Source of the DNA: Cyathus striatus
Taxonomy: Eukaryota > Basidiomycota > Agaricomycetes > Agaricales > Nidulariaceae
Assembly (NCBI GenBank): GCA_025738555.1
Contig: JAOVFP010000003.1
Coordinates: forward strand, 2,852,001 to 2,916,000
DNA length: 64,000 bases
Direction: 5' to 3'
The first letter of the stretch is position 1, and each line of letters opens with the position of its first letter. A program made the position numbers and the translations under genes. This document shows, in pieces, positions 44,884-57,003 of the stretch. Under the pieces are notes generated by a model. It was not told where the DNA came from, made no database searches, and saw only the letters and a list, made by a program, of their open reading frames with translations.

Positions 44884-47800
44884 ATGCCGCTCGATAACGC
44901 ACGCCATTTAGTCATACAGAATGCTCATATGACTGAAAATATGAATATTGATAATCAGGTGTGTTATTGTATAACAGATGTCAACATTAATTCTTAAATA
45001 ACTCAAATCTTAACTTTTCTTCGCAGATTAACAACCATACATATGTAACCAACCAACCAAGGAGTAAATCACTTTCTCCAATTAGAAACACACCACCCAG
45101 CACCTCGCGAAACTTCACTGGGCAAAAAGAATATCTCAAAAAGCTACATGAGAAATTTGATGAAAATGATGCTTCTGGTCGAAAGATGTACCTTCTATAT
45201 GGAATGGGTGGTATTGGAAAAACACAAATCTGTTTAAAATTCAAAGATGAAGTGTCTCACTAGTGGGCATAATTCTTACAGATATGATAGTGAGATTCTC
45301 ACCACTTTTGTAGCTACTCATACATCTTTTGGATTGATACAACTTCAGAAAACACTGCCAATCAAAGCTTCAAGGATATTTATAAAACTTATGCAAATGA
45401 TATACTATCTGGGGTGTCTTATTCTGCTTTCATAGTTATGCAGTGGATGACAAACCTTAAAACTAAATGGCTCTTAATTTTTGACAATGCTGATAGCTCA
45501 CCAGAGCTAGTTGAAAAATTTCTACCAGCTGGAGATAAGGGCAATATCCTTATAACAAGTAGAAACCCAGAACATCAAAGAATTGTTTCTCCTGAAAATT
45601 CTTCAGAAGTGTTAGTAATGAGTGAAGATACAGCTGTAGAATTGCTACTTAAAGCTTCTGGTCTGAAAAAAAATCCTGAAAAAAATCTTGAAGTGGCCTC
45701 AGATATCTGTAAAGAATTATATTATCTTCCATTGGCTATTGATCAGGCTGGAGCATATATAAGTGCAGGAAAATGCAGTATTAATAAATATATTTCAGTC
45801 TACAGTAAATATAGGTCTAAACTAATGACCAACAAAAATTTCAGGGGAGCTTCAAAGTATAATAAGACAGTTTATGGAACATGGGAAATATCATTTGAAA
45901 AAATCCTGGAAATGGCTGATAATAAAGATGATGAAGAAAATGCAATGACAGCTAATTATGCTATAAAGCTAATAAAAATATGTGCTTTTCTGCATCATGA
46001 AAATATTTCTGATGAAATTTTTGAAAGAGCAGCAAAATATTACTCAGTTCATATAGAGCATTATAAAAATTGTGTTCATCCTGTTTTTCTTCCATTTATG
46101 GACACAACTCTACTTAATTTAGATGAGTCTAATGAATGGAATGAAATGCAATATAGAGAAAGTGTTAAAGTTCTATTGTCATTTTCATTGATTATAAGAA
46201 CCATAGATGGGGAGAAGTTTGGATTGCATCCCTTAGTGCAATCATGGTGTAAAGACCAACTAGTTTTGAAAGATAGAGATACATGGAATTGGAATACAAG
46301 AGGGATACTGTTGAGCTCTGTAACATGTGAAGAAGATTCCATTGAGTATATTTATCAAAATTCTATTCAACTTCATATTGTTAAAATTTTGTCTGATATA
46401 AATATTGATGATATATTGTATTATCATGACATTTATAATATTTCTGCAGATATCCTAAGAAAAAATGGAAAATATGATATAGAACTAAATTTAAGACATA
46501 GAATATTGCAGGAAAATAAAGTAATATATAAAAGGCTGGAAACTCAAATGCTGGAGATGAACATGAGAATACAGGAAAATGTGCACCCAGATACACTGAC
46601 AAGTATGGCTAACTTGGCATTGACACAGGGAAATCTTGGCAAATATATGGAAGCTGAAATGCTAGGAATTCAGATTCTGAAGATGAGAACCAGAATTCTG
46701 GGAAAAGAACATCCAGATACACTTACAAGTATAACCAACTTGGCTCTGACACAGGGAAATCTTGGGAAATTGATGGAGGCTGAAATGCTGGAAATTCAGG
46801 TTCTGGAGATGAGTACTAGAATTCGGGGAAAAGAGCACCCATATACACTCACAAGTATGGCTAACTTGGCACAAACACAGAGTAAACTTGGGAAATTTAT
46901 GCAGGCTGAAATGCTGGAAATTCAGGTTCTGGAGATGAGAACCAGAATTCTGGGGAAAGAGCACCCAGATACCCTGACAAGTATGGCTAACTTGGCACAG
47001 ACACAGGGAAATCTTGGGAAATATATGGAGGCTGAAATGCTGGAAATTCAGGTGCTGGGAATGAGAACAAGAATTCTAGGAAAAGAGCACCCATATACAT
47101 TGACAAGTATGGCTAACCTGGCACTTACCCAGGGAAATCTTAGGAAATTTATGGAAGCTGAAATGCTGGAACTTCAAGTGCTGGAGATGAGAACCAGAAT
47201 TCTGGGGAAAGATCACCCAGATACACTAACAAGTATGGCTAACCTGGCATTGGGACAGGGAAATCTTGGAAATTTTATGGAGGCTGAAATGCTGGAAATC
47301 CAGGTGGTGGAGATGAGTACCAGAATTCTGGGAAAAGAACATCCAGATACACTAACAAGTATGGCTAATCTGGCATGGACACAGGGAAAACTTGGAAAAT
47401 TTATGGAAGCTGAAATGATGGAAATTCAGGTGCTAGAGATAAGAACCAGAATTCTGGGAAAAGATCACCCAGATACACTCACAAGTATGGCTAGCCTGGC
47501 ATGGACACAGGGAAAACTTGGGAAATTTATGGATACTGAAATACTGGAAATTCAGGTGGTGGAAATGAGTACCAGAATTCTGGGAAAAGAGCACCCAGAT
47601 ACAGTTACAAGTATGGCTAACTTGGCACTTACCAAGGGAAAACTTGGGAGATTTATGGAAGCTGAAATGCTGGAAATTCAGGTACTAGAGATGAGAACCA
47701 GGATTCTGGGGAAAGAGAACCCATATACACTGACAAGTATGGCTAACCTGGCACTTACCCAGGGAAATCTTGGGAAATTTATGGAAGCTGAAATGATGGA

Positions 47801-49691
47801 AATTCAGGTGCTAGAGATAAGAACCAGAATTCTGGGAAAAGAGCACCCATATACACTGACAAGTATGGCTAACCTGGCACTTACCCAGGGAAATCTTGGG
47901 AAACTTATGGAAGCTGAAATACTGGAAATTCAGGTGGTAGAGATGAGAACCAGAATTCTGGGGAAAGAGCACCCAAATACACTCACAAGTATGGCTAATC
48001 TGGCATGGACACAGGGAAAACTTGGGAAATTTATGGAGGCTGAAATGCTAGGAATTCAGGTGCTGGAGATAAGAACCAGAATTCTAGGGAAAGATCACCC
48101 AGATACCCTGACAAGTATGGCTAACTTGGCACAGACACAGCAAAATTTTCAGAAATGTATGGAGGCTGAAATGCTGAAAATTCAGGTGCTGAGAATGACA
48201 AGTATGGCTAACCTGGCATTAGCACAGGGAAATCTTGGAAAATTTAGAGATGCTGAAATGCTGGAAATTCAGATTGTGGAAATGAATACCAGAATTCTGG
48301 GGAAAGAACACCCAGATACACTAACAAGTATAGCTAATCTGGCATGGACACAGGGGAATCTTGGGAAATTTGTAGAGGCTGAAATGCTCAAAATTCAGGT
48401 GCTGGAGATAAGATCCAGAATTCTGGGGAGAGAGCACCCAGATACCCTGACAAGTATGGCTAACCTGGCATGGACACAGGGAAATCTTGGGAAATTTATG
48501 GAAGCTGAAATGCTAGAAATTCAGTTGCTGGAGATAAGAATAAGAATTCTTGGGAAAGAGCACTCAGATACACTAACAAGTATGGCTAATCTGGCATGGA
48601 CACAGGGAAATCTTGCAAAATTTATGGAAGCTGAAATGTTGGAAATTCAGGTGGTGGAGATGAGAACCAGAATTCTGGGGAAAGAGCACCCAGGTACCCT
48701 GACAAGTATGGCCAACCTGGCATGGACACAGAGAAATCTGGGGAAATTTATAGAAGCTGAAATGCTAGAAGTTCAAGTGCTGGAGATGAGAACCAGAATT
48801 CTAGGAAAAGATCACCCAGATACACTGACAAGTATGGCTAACCTGGCACAGACACAGAGAAATCTTGGGAAATGTGTGGAAGCTGAAATGGTGGAAATTT
48901 GGGTGGTGGAGATGAGTACTAGAATTCTAGGAAGAGAGCATCCATATACACTGACAGATATGGCTAACTTGGCACTTACCCAGGGAAATCTCAGGAAATT
49001 GATGGAGGCTGAAATACTGGAAATTCAGTTGCTGGAGATGAGAACCAGAATTCTGGAGAAAGAGCACCAAGATGCACTGACAAGTATGGCTAACCTGGCA
49101 TTAGCACAGGGAAATCTTGAAAAATTTATTGAAGCTGAAATGCTCGAAATTCAGGTGCTGGAGATGAGTACCAGAGTTCTGGGAAAAGAGCACCCAGATA
49201 CACTGACAAGTATGGCTAATTTAGCATGGACACAGGGAAATCTTGGGAAATATATGGAGGCTGAAATGCTTGAAATTCAGGTGCTGGAGATGAAAACCAG
49301 AATTCTGGGGAAAGATCACCCAGATACACTAACAAGTATGGCTAACTTGGCACTTACACAGGGAAACCTTGGGAAATTTATGGAAGCTGAAATGCTGGAA
49401 ATTCAGGTGGTGGAGATGAGAACCAGAATTCTGGGGAAAGAGCACCTAGATACACTAACAAGTGTAGCTAATCTGGCATGGACACAGGGAAAACTTGGGA
49501 AATTTATGGAGGCTGAAATGCTGCAAAATCAGGTGCTGGAGATGAAAACCAGAATTCTAGGGAAAGATCACACAGATACCCTGACAAATATGGCTCACTT
49601 GGCACAGACACAGCAAAATCTTGTGAGACACAAGGAAATCTTGGGAAATTTACAGAAGCTGAAATGGTGGAAATTCAGGTGGTGGAGATGA
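44884..49691 (+). CDS. NLR2: NB-ARC protein with 24 full TPRs
   Basis: A STAND/NLR-like receptor of about 1562 residues. Exon 1 (44884-44958) starts MPLDNARHLVIQNAHM; intron 44959-45026; exon 2 (45027-45262) has FTGQKEYL and the P-loop GMGGIGKTQ; intron 45263-45313; exon 3 (45314-49691) starts YSYIFWIDTTSE. Exon 3 then has Walker B-like WLLIFDNAD, ILITSRNP, the GLPL-equivalent YLPLAIDQAGAY, NKTVYGTWEISFEKI, and a winged-helix-like stretch with LHPLVQSWC. From about 46560 there are 24 near-identical 42-residue TPRs (HPDTLTSMANLA, GNLGKFMEAEMLEIQVLEM), one shortened (unit 13), plus a frame-shifted 25th. By family, ligand binding by the TPRs opens the NB-ARC switch and drives oligomerisation. 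Both splice phases match NLR1. Apart from the degenerate last repeat the gene looks functional. Confidence 0.92.
46561..49690 (+). repeat. 126-bp tandem array coding for the NLR2 TPRs
   Basis: Twenty-four full units plus a degenerate last one, with very similar DNA sequence. Differences cluster at a few codons (Leu/Trp/Gln after NLA; Val/Leu, Met/Ile and Arg/Ser/Lys in the second helix). The final unit loses frame after TQQNLV because of a small insertion near 49625; the same repeat pattern continues in another frame until the stop. Confidence 0.9.
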
Positions 49692-50866
49692 GAGCCATAA
49701 CTTAGACCTGGTGGGCTTTTGGCTGTCCTGTTTGAGGTGTCCTTTGGCCTGTCATGTTGTCTGTCCTGTTCTGCATCAGATATGTGTTTGTTACAACTTT
49801 TGAACTGGCTCATGATTGCTTACAAATTGATCTAGAACAAAAGCTGAATTACATAGGCTCATTAAAAAATGATGCAATGCTGCAACTGTTTATTATTAGA
49901 AAAGAATGACACCACCATGTTCATCCATACTAGTTTATGTATAATTATGTATAGTATCATTGAGTAATAATTTTACTTCAGCATTATTGAGGAGAAGTTG
50001 TGAAGTATTTTATATGACATGCCTTTTAAGTTATATTGACTTTATTCAGAATGAATTTTAAACAAAGAGAAGACACAAACGTAACAATTAGTTCTACAGA
50101 AGGTACTTTAATTAATTCTTGCACCTACTACACAAATCATCAGTAGTAAGCAACACAGATCTCTACATTTAAGAAGAATAGCAGTATAATAAACAATGTA
50201 ATACATTAAAATGTGTGTACAGTACTGCTTATAATATTCAGATGGTACATAAAAAACTTTTATTGTATGAATGTGTTCTCAGTGCATCACATAGGTCAGT
50301 TTGATTTTTCTAGGACTTTGATCAACACATTCCTAACTGGTTCAGTGTGCATGACATCATGATTGATGGCTGGTAGCACAACAGGCTAAGGACAGTTGCA
50401 ACTGGACAGCTAAAAGCCTGCTGTGAGAAGAATGTGTAGTGCAGAAATGATCTCAAAATATGAACAGGGTTATTAACCATATTTACTTAACTGATAAAAT
50501 ATTTGATTTTGTATAGGTTGTACACTCATGAACCACATTGAGCTCATTAATTAATTTAATGTAGTTCAATATTAGAAAAGTATGATATGTACTAACTGGC
50601 TCTGTGTGTTCTTTTAAACTCACCACTTTGTTATTGTAAGTACTGTCTATTTATTACTTAGCTCCAGTTGTCTATGGTTTAATAGTTATTAGAGAGCCTC
50701 CATTCCCTCAAGGTCAAGGAGCTTCCTAGCCTTCTGAGCAACACCTACAGTTACAACTGGCTGAGTATCACCACTGTGCAACAGAGTGTTAGATATACTC
50801 TATCAGTAAAGCTTGGTACACTTACTTGCAGATGATGTAGAGTCCATGCATGAGGACATGATAATG
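49692..50866. other. AT-rich DNA between convergent genes
   Basis: Holds the 3' ends of NLR2 (plus) and of the minus-strand gene ending at 50867. I see no gene or repeat in it. Confidence 0.45.
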
Positions 50867-51728
50867 TCATGGGCTTAGATCGTGGAGGTTGGAAAGAAAT
50901 TCTTCATGGCTGTTATAAATATCTTCTAGCAGGTCGTAGTTAAAGTCTGATGGTTTATGAATACCAGAGGACCAATCTTCGAGTGTTGCATGAATCTATA
51001 AGGTACATAGGTTAAAAACATGACCAGTGAACATGAAAATGTAGTGAAAACAAACCGATGTAGCAATTATTGATACCACTGAAGAAGGAAGCTCAAGTTC
51101 ATGAGACTTATTAGAAAGGCTCGACTTGAACCATTTGCTGTATCACTGAGCATAACTGCCGCGAGAGCCTATAAAAAAGAATTTCCTGATACCTGAAATC
51201 ATACAGGGATGATGGTTCCAGACTAGTAAGTAACAAGTAAGATGAATTTGATTGAGAGGATGAGAATCTAATACTGCATGCACCTGTGAATTAGGATATA
51301 TGTAGCTCCCCTCATCAAGAAGAGTCTTCACCAATTCCCTCATTCTGCAACAGTTGTGAGAGCCTTGATCCCATAGGAGGTTCCTACTAGAGAAGAAACT
51401 GCACATTTTGACTTGCCACACATATTTCCAATGCAGTGGTTGAGCTGAAATAATAAGCTGAGCATGGATAAGGTGTATATAGAGAGAACAGCATTAAGTG
51501 TACGACTCGACCCCCTTCCTGACCAAAATCAACATCTTTACTAAAGCAATCTGCAAGCACAATGTACTTAGGTTGCATGGCGATTTGCTTGAGAAGTTGG
51601 CGAAGTGGCTTGTAGGTGGGACCAACATCAGGGAAGAATGTCTTGAATAGTGTATTACCAGTTTGAATGTGTATACCCGCTTTGAGAACGACTTGTAGCG
51701 GCTGAGGCTGGTCTAGAAGAGAAATCAT
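50867..51728 (-). CDS. Multi-exon gene, C-terminus resembles DUF6532 (tentative)
   Basis: Exon 1 (51728-51512) encodes MISLLDQPQPLQVVLKAGIH, then LFKTFFPDVGPTYKPLRQLL and KYIVLADCFSKDVDFGQ. An intron at 51511-51445 is followed by LHWKYVWQVKMC and CCRMRELVKTLLDEGSYIYP. Later exons, with boundaries I could not fix, carry LSNKSHELELPSSVVSIIAT and, after an intron near 51050-51000, IHATLEDWSSGIHKPSDFNY, then DLLEDIYNSHEEFLSNL and a stop at 50867. The last part resembles DUF6532, a fungal family of unknown function with an EW-x-x-G...F...D-Y pattern. The frame between the second and later exons does not join cleanly, so the gene may be damaged. Its ATG lies about 80 bp from the divergent DNAJC7-like remnant. 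Confidence 0.45.
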
Positions 51729-51807
51729 TGGGTGCTGGGATGGCTGTCAAGTATGTTTCATTTCTTCAACTCGTGGTGCTGGGACTTACTTTTTGTTCTT
51801 CTCCAGC

Positions 51808-52671
51808 GATGCATTGCGTCTGGCACTGATATCACCAGATATTCTCACTCTCCGCGGTCGCGCAGTCTTTTTAATGAAAAAACTTCCTCACTCATTACAG
51901 CTCCTCGCTTCTGCCCTCTGTTTCGACCCTGGACACGTCCCTGCACAGCAGCTGCGCAAGCGCGTGAAGGACGTTGAGAGGCTGGAGGAGCGTAATGTTG
52001 CGTTCAAGGGTGCTAAATGGGAAGAGGGGGAGAAGGAGGGAAAGGGTGGAGAGATTCGAGCAGTACTATTGAGCAATAGGGCTACTACTTTGCTCAAGGT
52101 CTGTTTCTCTACTTTATGAGAGTGACGTATGCTGACCGCATGATACAGATGGAACAATTGAGTCGGCGCTAGCAGACACCTCCACCTCCCTGAATCTCCT
52201 TCCAAAGTCCTTCAAAGCCATCTGCACACGTGCCCACATCCACCTCCACCTCGAAAAGTTCGACGCATCAATAGCCGATTTCAAGTCTGCAGTCGAGAAT
52301 GCATCGTCGGATGCGGACCGGAATGCTGTGAAGACAGAGTTAAAGAAGGCCGAGGCGGGGCTGAGGAGGAGCAAGGCGAAGGACTATTACAAGATTTTGG
52401 GTGAGTCGCGATTCGATGGAGCTTGATATTAAAAGGGCGTATAGGAGGGAGGGTCCGAAACACCATCCGGATAAGGTTTGTTTTTCCTTTTTCTTACCAT
52501 TTTATGCAGTTTGACTTATGTTCGGAGAAATTCAAACTGGTTGTTGAAGCCAACGCTGTCCTCTCCAATCCACAACGATGCAAGCTGTACGATACGGGTG
52601 ACGATGAGGATGGTATGAATGACGGAGGTATGGGTGGTATGGGTGGTATGGGTGGTATGAGGGAAATTTAG
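51808..52671 (+). pseudogene. DNAJC7-like TPR/J-domain co-chaperone, decayed
   Basis: Collinear blocks match TPR co-chaperones with a C-terminal J domain that hand clients between Hsp70 and Hsp90: DALRLALISPDILTLRGRAV, QLRKRVKDVERLEERNVAF, AVLLSNRATTLLK, KSFKAICTRAHIHLHLEKFD, ASIADFKSAVENAS, KDYYKILG, then KHHPDK (the HPD motif) and KFKLVVEANAVLSNPQRC, with a Gly/Met tail. The N-terminal TPRs are missing, and the sequence begins right after a splice acceptor. Frame is lost after YYKILG, where two bases appear deleted. The HPD survives, but the broken frame and missing N-terminus argue for a pseudogene. Confidence 0.8.
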
Positions 52672-52675
52672 GGGC

Positions 52676-52815
52676 CTTGAATGCGACGTTTTCCTCCTCG
52701 TTTAGCCTCTCAACCTCTACACGCTTGCACAGCTGTGGGGTTGGGGAGCGAGCGAGGTCAAAAGACAATGTTGGGACACGAGGATTAAGCGTGGCATTAT
52801 GGTCTCGGATTGCGG
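52676..52815 (-). pseudogene. Inverted partial copy of the DNAJC7-like TPR segment
   Basis: The minus strand encodes QLCKRVEVERLNEEENVAF followed by a stop-bounded frame, a diverged copy of QLRKRVKDVERLEERNVAF at 51950-52010. It lies head to head with the main pseudogene, so the two arms form an inverted repeat about 0.8 kb across. Confidence 0.65.
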
Positions 52816-52899
52816 TGCCCAATCGTTTGAAAGAAATGTGGCCTTCGGAGCGGCTGTTTATACAGGAGATTTTGGTTGGGTTGAGGTCTGCGGGAGGAG

Positions 52900-54040
52900 G
52901 TTAGGAAGGTCGAATGGAAGAGCCTAAAGTAGAGCAAGGAGATAGGAAGAAGAGAACGAAAGAGGTGTAGGGAAAGCGATGAACTGTAGAGATATATCAC
53001 TCTACTACCAGCTCCAATGAAGGAACTGGAAACAAATGTCGCTCGAGACTCCCGGGCCCAGCGAGAAGGACATCGCAACTACTCAATAAAGTCTGCAAGG
53101 GAGCCATCTCATACCAACAGAGAAAGAACATAATCATCTGCCTTTATCTCGACGGCGCATAGCAGCTCCTCTGTTCGTTGAGCTCCATAAAGGATACCTG
53201 GAGCAGGAACACACTCATCTCCCTTCCTCGTAGCGAAGTGCTTAACCCTCGTCACAACAACCGAGTGTTCAGTAACACCTCAACGAGCTCCTTCAATAAA
53301 ATGTGGAACGTCAAAAGCAAGGAGAACGAGGCAAGAGCACATCCTTCCACTAATCCATCCACCAACCCACACGAGTCCTCGTCACGACAAAGTACCCAGG
53401 ACCATCCAGCACAATAACTGTAAATACTAGAGGCCACAGCTGTGAACCACTTGTAACAGCGATCATCGCGTGTTCAAAGCAAACGCCATTCGTGTATGCT
53501 AAAATGCACGCAATACGTTCACAACACCCAGCTGCCCGTCAGGCGCTACGATATCATACCGCATAGTTGACAATATATAAGAATGAAAACTGCATCCGCC
53601 CTGCGAGGAGGCTGAGAAGTAAAAAGGGTTCGATAGAGGATCGGAAAAGATAGAATCTGCCCTGGTTAATGAAGGCTATGAGGCACGGGCTCGATGGGGC
53701 TGAAAACAACCAGGTTCTCGTAGACAGCAGGAGCCGCACTCGTAAAGCCACAACGACGGAAGAGACCGTATGAGAGTGCAAATCTTCGATACATGCCCCA
53801 GATGACAATCTAGGACCAAGCTCCTGCCATAGCAGGGCTTTCCCAATAGCATACGCAATATGCTGCTAGAATGGCAAGCCTATCGGTAGGGGGCCACAAG
53901 TATCACACCACGCTGCCAGCGTGCTTGACTCAGAAAGAAACGAAGACCATTGCCAGCGCAAAAACATCGATCGTATCGCGGAATAGATGAATCACCCGGC
54001 ATTTCACTACCACACATTCAACACCCCGCCACCGACGATA
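52900..54040. other. No gene recognised
   Basis: Several short frames on both strands, none with a domain, consistent composition or splice chain. Confidence 0.4.
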
Positions 54041-54048
54041 ACAAAGAA

Positions 54049-54376
54049 AATGGAGGACTCGCAGCTCACCGATAGCCTTAGAGAACAATTCCCCGTACCT
54101 CCCCGCCTTGAAAGCGACATTTCCCTGCTCCTTGATTCAATATGCCTACTTCGCCCTGTTCTCTGCGGCTGCTCTACATACACGGGCGAAGCAGGTGAGG
54201 AAGCAGGCTGCGAAGTGCCATTCGTCATCGGCTGTGGCGTATGCTTCTACGATCTATCGCACCGAACGCAGCAAATCAGCAAGCCAAGTCAAAAAGCATG
54301 GAAAAAAGACAGAAATTACACTTACCTAGTCGTTTGTCCATTCCCACTCACCTTCTCCTTGCCCCCGTTTATGTAG
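54049..54376 (+). CDS. Unrecognised ORF, possible first exon
   Basis: The ATG at 54049 (MEDSQLTDSLREQFPVPP) opens a frame of protein-like composition for about 25 codons. A second frame then reads SLIQYAYFALFSAAALHTRA, a plausible hydrophobic helix followed by basic residues (KQVRKQAAK). A donor-like GTGAGG lies nearby at 54193. It could be a small membrane protein with a frame error, or chance. I do not recognise a family. Confidence 0.2.
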
Positions 54377-54399
54377 AATTGTCGAGAATATCAGGAAGA

Positions 54400-55215
54400 G
54401 CCTAAGTCGCTACAAGTTCTCTTCGTGATGGCAGCCTGCGATTTTCCTTTTCTACTGGCCATGTCCCAGAATGAGCGCTTCGTTTCGTTGGTGGCATTTG
54501 CATAGAACTTCCATGCCATCCAGGTACTGTTTAATTCTAAGACATAAGTGCAAGGGCCATGGCCTTTGTCCGGAGTTCCGCCTTCAGGATAAGAATCACT
54601 CGTGGCCGCTCAGTGTTACAGGGGTTGGCAAGGGGGGCTGAACAACGTTGACATTCGGCTTCGGAGGTGTAAGCGAGGAGGACGACAGCGTAAAGGTTGA
54701 GGAGAATGAGCGAGAGAGGATGTACGCGTAGTCACGGCCAATCTGTATTAGCAAAGCTTGATGATTGCTATCTACCAACTACCCCACGAAGCATCCTCTA
54801 AAGGTTCGAGCCCCTCTCTCATCCCAGAGTCCATACTTACAAGCAAGCCTCCAGATCTGTTGTTGGAACACTTCAAGTTGGGTCCTGATGATACCTTTCG
54901 TAGTCCGCTGCTTGTGGTCTGGTGGAAGTGTGTGCAACCTGGCGTGGGTGTCGATGAAGCATTTCGAAGAGCTTTGTATGACATATATATTGCTTTTATC
55001 GGTTCACGATGTAGAGAACTCGAACTCGTAGAGGTAAGGACGGGAAGGGAATCCGGGTAGGTGTACGACTGGGCTCCGAGGGAGTGATGACGAAATGAGA
55101 GCGCAGCTGTGCATTGTGGCTTGGGACCCCCAGCCGGCCTTCGTTCTTCACGAGAGATTCTGCAGTTTCTTGGCATCAGAAAAGGGGAATGGGAGGAAGG
55201 AGGAGAATGCTAGTA
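54400..55215. other. No gene recognised
   Basis: Overlapping short frames at 54596-55176 on both strands, without features. It precedes the dispersed repeat. Confidence 0.4.
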
Positions 55216-57003
55216 GGCCGACAGGTGTATTAGAATCGGGTGTTGACCAAACCGAATAGCATTTGAACATCTTTCAGAGGCAAATGGATAGATTCTGACG
55301 GTGCTTCTTCACTGTTACACTCCCCTCACTAAGTACCGCCACCTTCGAACACTCCATGATGATCCGCCGCCCCTCTACGCTATCAATTACTGTCGTCTGC
55401 CTGGCATCCGTCGGCTGTCCTTAATGGGGTGGCTTTCACGACGTTCAAATGTTGCGGGGCGAGAGGAGAGGGGCTATCAACGTGAACAGTGGAGTCCCGA
55501 TGTCCTCGCTGTCGACCACCACTCTACCATTGCCTCCCGTCGCAACGTCAAGCTTTCCATACTTTCCATCGTATTCAAAACAATGTGGTGTGTTTCACTA
55601 CCATTCGCTAGCGAAAGGGCAATGAGGCATAGCTTTGTTTCGACGTGTTGTATGCCAGTAGGACGAGAACAAACTGGGTATTTGACCATTTGATATTGTG
55701 ATGCGCCGTCGGGTGCTTTCTCTCCTCCTCTGCCGCGCACAGGCCCTCTATCCGAAAGGAGCTTGCACTGTGTCTGTGGGACAGGTAAATAAATATTTTG
55801 AACAAAAGCGCCATAGAAGATAGAAAGCGGAGAAGAGGGGGAGGGGGGAAAGAAGTGTGAACAGCACTGAAGAAAGGACGGAGCTGGGGTTCTAGAATAC
55901 GAGGAAAGTGGACGAGAAGAGAACGGAGAGATGAAGGGAACTTCTTCGAGGGGACGCATGGGACGTAAGTGGGAAGGCGGAACAGGGACTAGGGCGGGGA
56001 CATGGGCGAGGAGAGGGACGGGAACGAGAAAGAGGTGGAGAACGAGGAGGATAAGATTGTAGTGAATGCTATGGAGAAGAAAACGAGGAAGGAGTGGAGT
56101 ACGAACAAAGTACACGAACAAACGGAACAAAGAGAACGAGTGTGAAACAGGAAGGAAAAACGAAGGGAAGAATGAAACCCACCAAACGCAACTATAGCAT
56201 ATTTCGTTCATCATAGTTCATCATACATAGCTCCTCCCCACCAACGTCCACGCTTCAGCTCCACAGCTCTGACATCTTCCACAGTGCAAAGAAACACGCG
56301 TATTCGTTGGCTTCCGCTCAATTTTGCCTGAACGACAAACGGGAAGAACGAGATCTATGAGGGAGGAGGCGACGTCCGGGAGGACGACGAGCGCAATGAT
56401 ATTAGAAGGATGTCACTGTTTGGCGTGTCAGCATGACGGGAAGATACGCGTAACACAAGACATGGGGGAGAGTGAAGGTATAGAGAACGAAGGTAGATGG
56501 CGGGAACATGGGGAGGGAGGGGATAAGGGAAAGAGGAGGAGGATGAGAGGTATGAAGACGTATACAAAAGCGAGCTATAGGATGGGAGAGGATGAGAGAG
56601 GATGTGCGCGAGAAAGAAAGACAGAGCGAGAGAAGAAGAAGGGTAGGAGAGAGAGAGAAGAGCGAACTGGGAGGGGGAGGGAGAGCGAAGAAAAGGACGT
56701 ACTTGGTGGAAACAGAGCTAGTGTACGATCACTATCCCAATTCCCTAGCGACTCCATCCCAAGTTGGCCGTTGCACTGCGCACATGCTAGCTGCCACCAT
56801 CAGTACGACTTCAAGTCCACTGGTTGAAGAGAGCGGTGGACGTACACAGATGAATCCGAGGCTTCTTCCCGTAAGTATCATGGTCTCCAGTTGAAAGAGC
56901 GGCAGGACACGGGGTACAGAACCGGGAGAAATGCCAGCTGGGAAGTTTGAACGGGGCGGGGCGGGTGCGCTCTCAGTCGGGGTGTATCCTGCGCACGGCG
57001 CTT
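55216..57003 (+). repeat. Dispersed repeat, longest copy in the window
   Basis: About 1.79 kb, matching 17667-18660 in inverted orientation at both ends and 1-285 over 55750-56010. Blocks include TTCAGAGGCAAATGGATAG near the left end and GTGTATCCTGCGCACGGCG at the right end. Purine-rich stretches (GAGAGAGAGAAGAGCGAAC-like) produce long spurious frames. No target duplication or coding domain was found. It could be a solo long terminal repeat or a non-autonomous element. Confidence 0.8.

Noticed and set aside
45230..45320. Apparent frameshift in NLR2 after the P-loop
   Set aside because: A GT-AG intron (45263-45313) with the same position and phase as in NLR1 restores the motif order, so it is splicing.
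56324..56827. Arg/Glu-rich frame of 167 codons
   Set aside because: It lies in the purine-rich part of a dispersed repeat also present at 17667-18660; composition explains the open frame.
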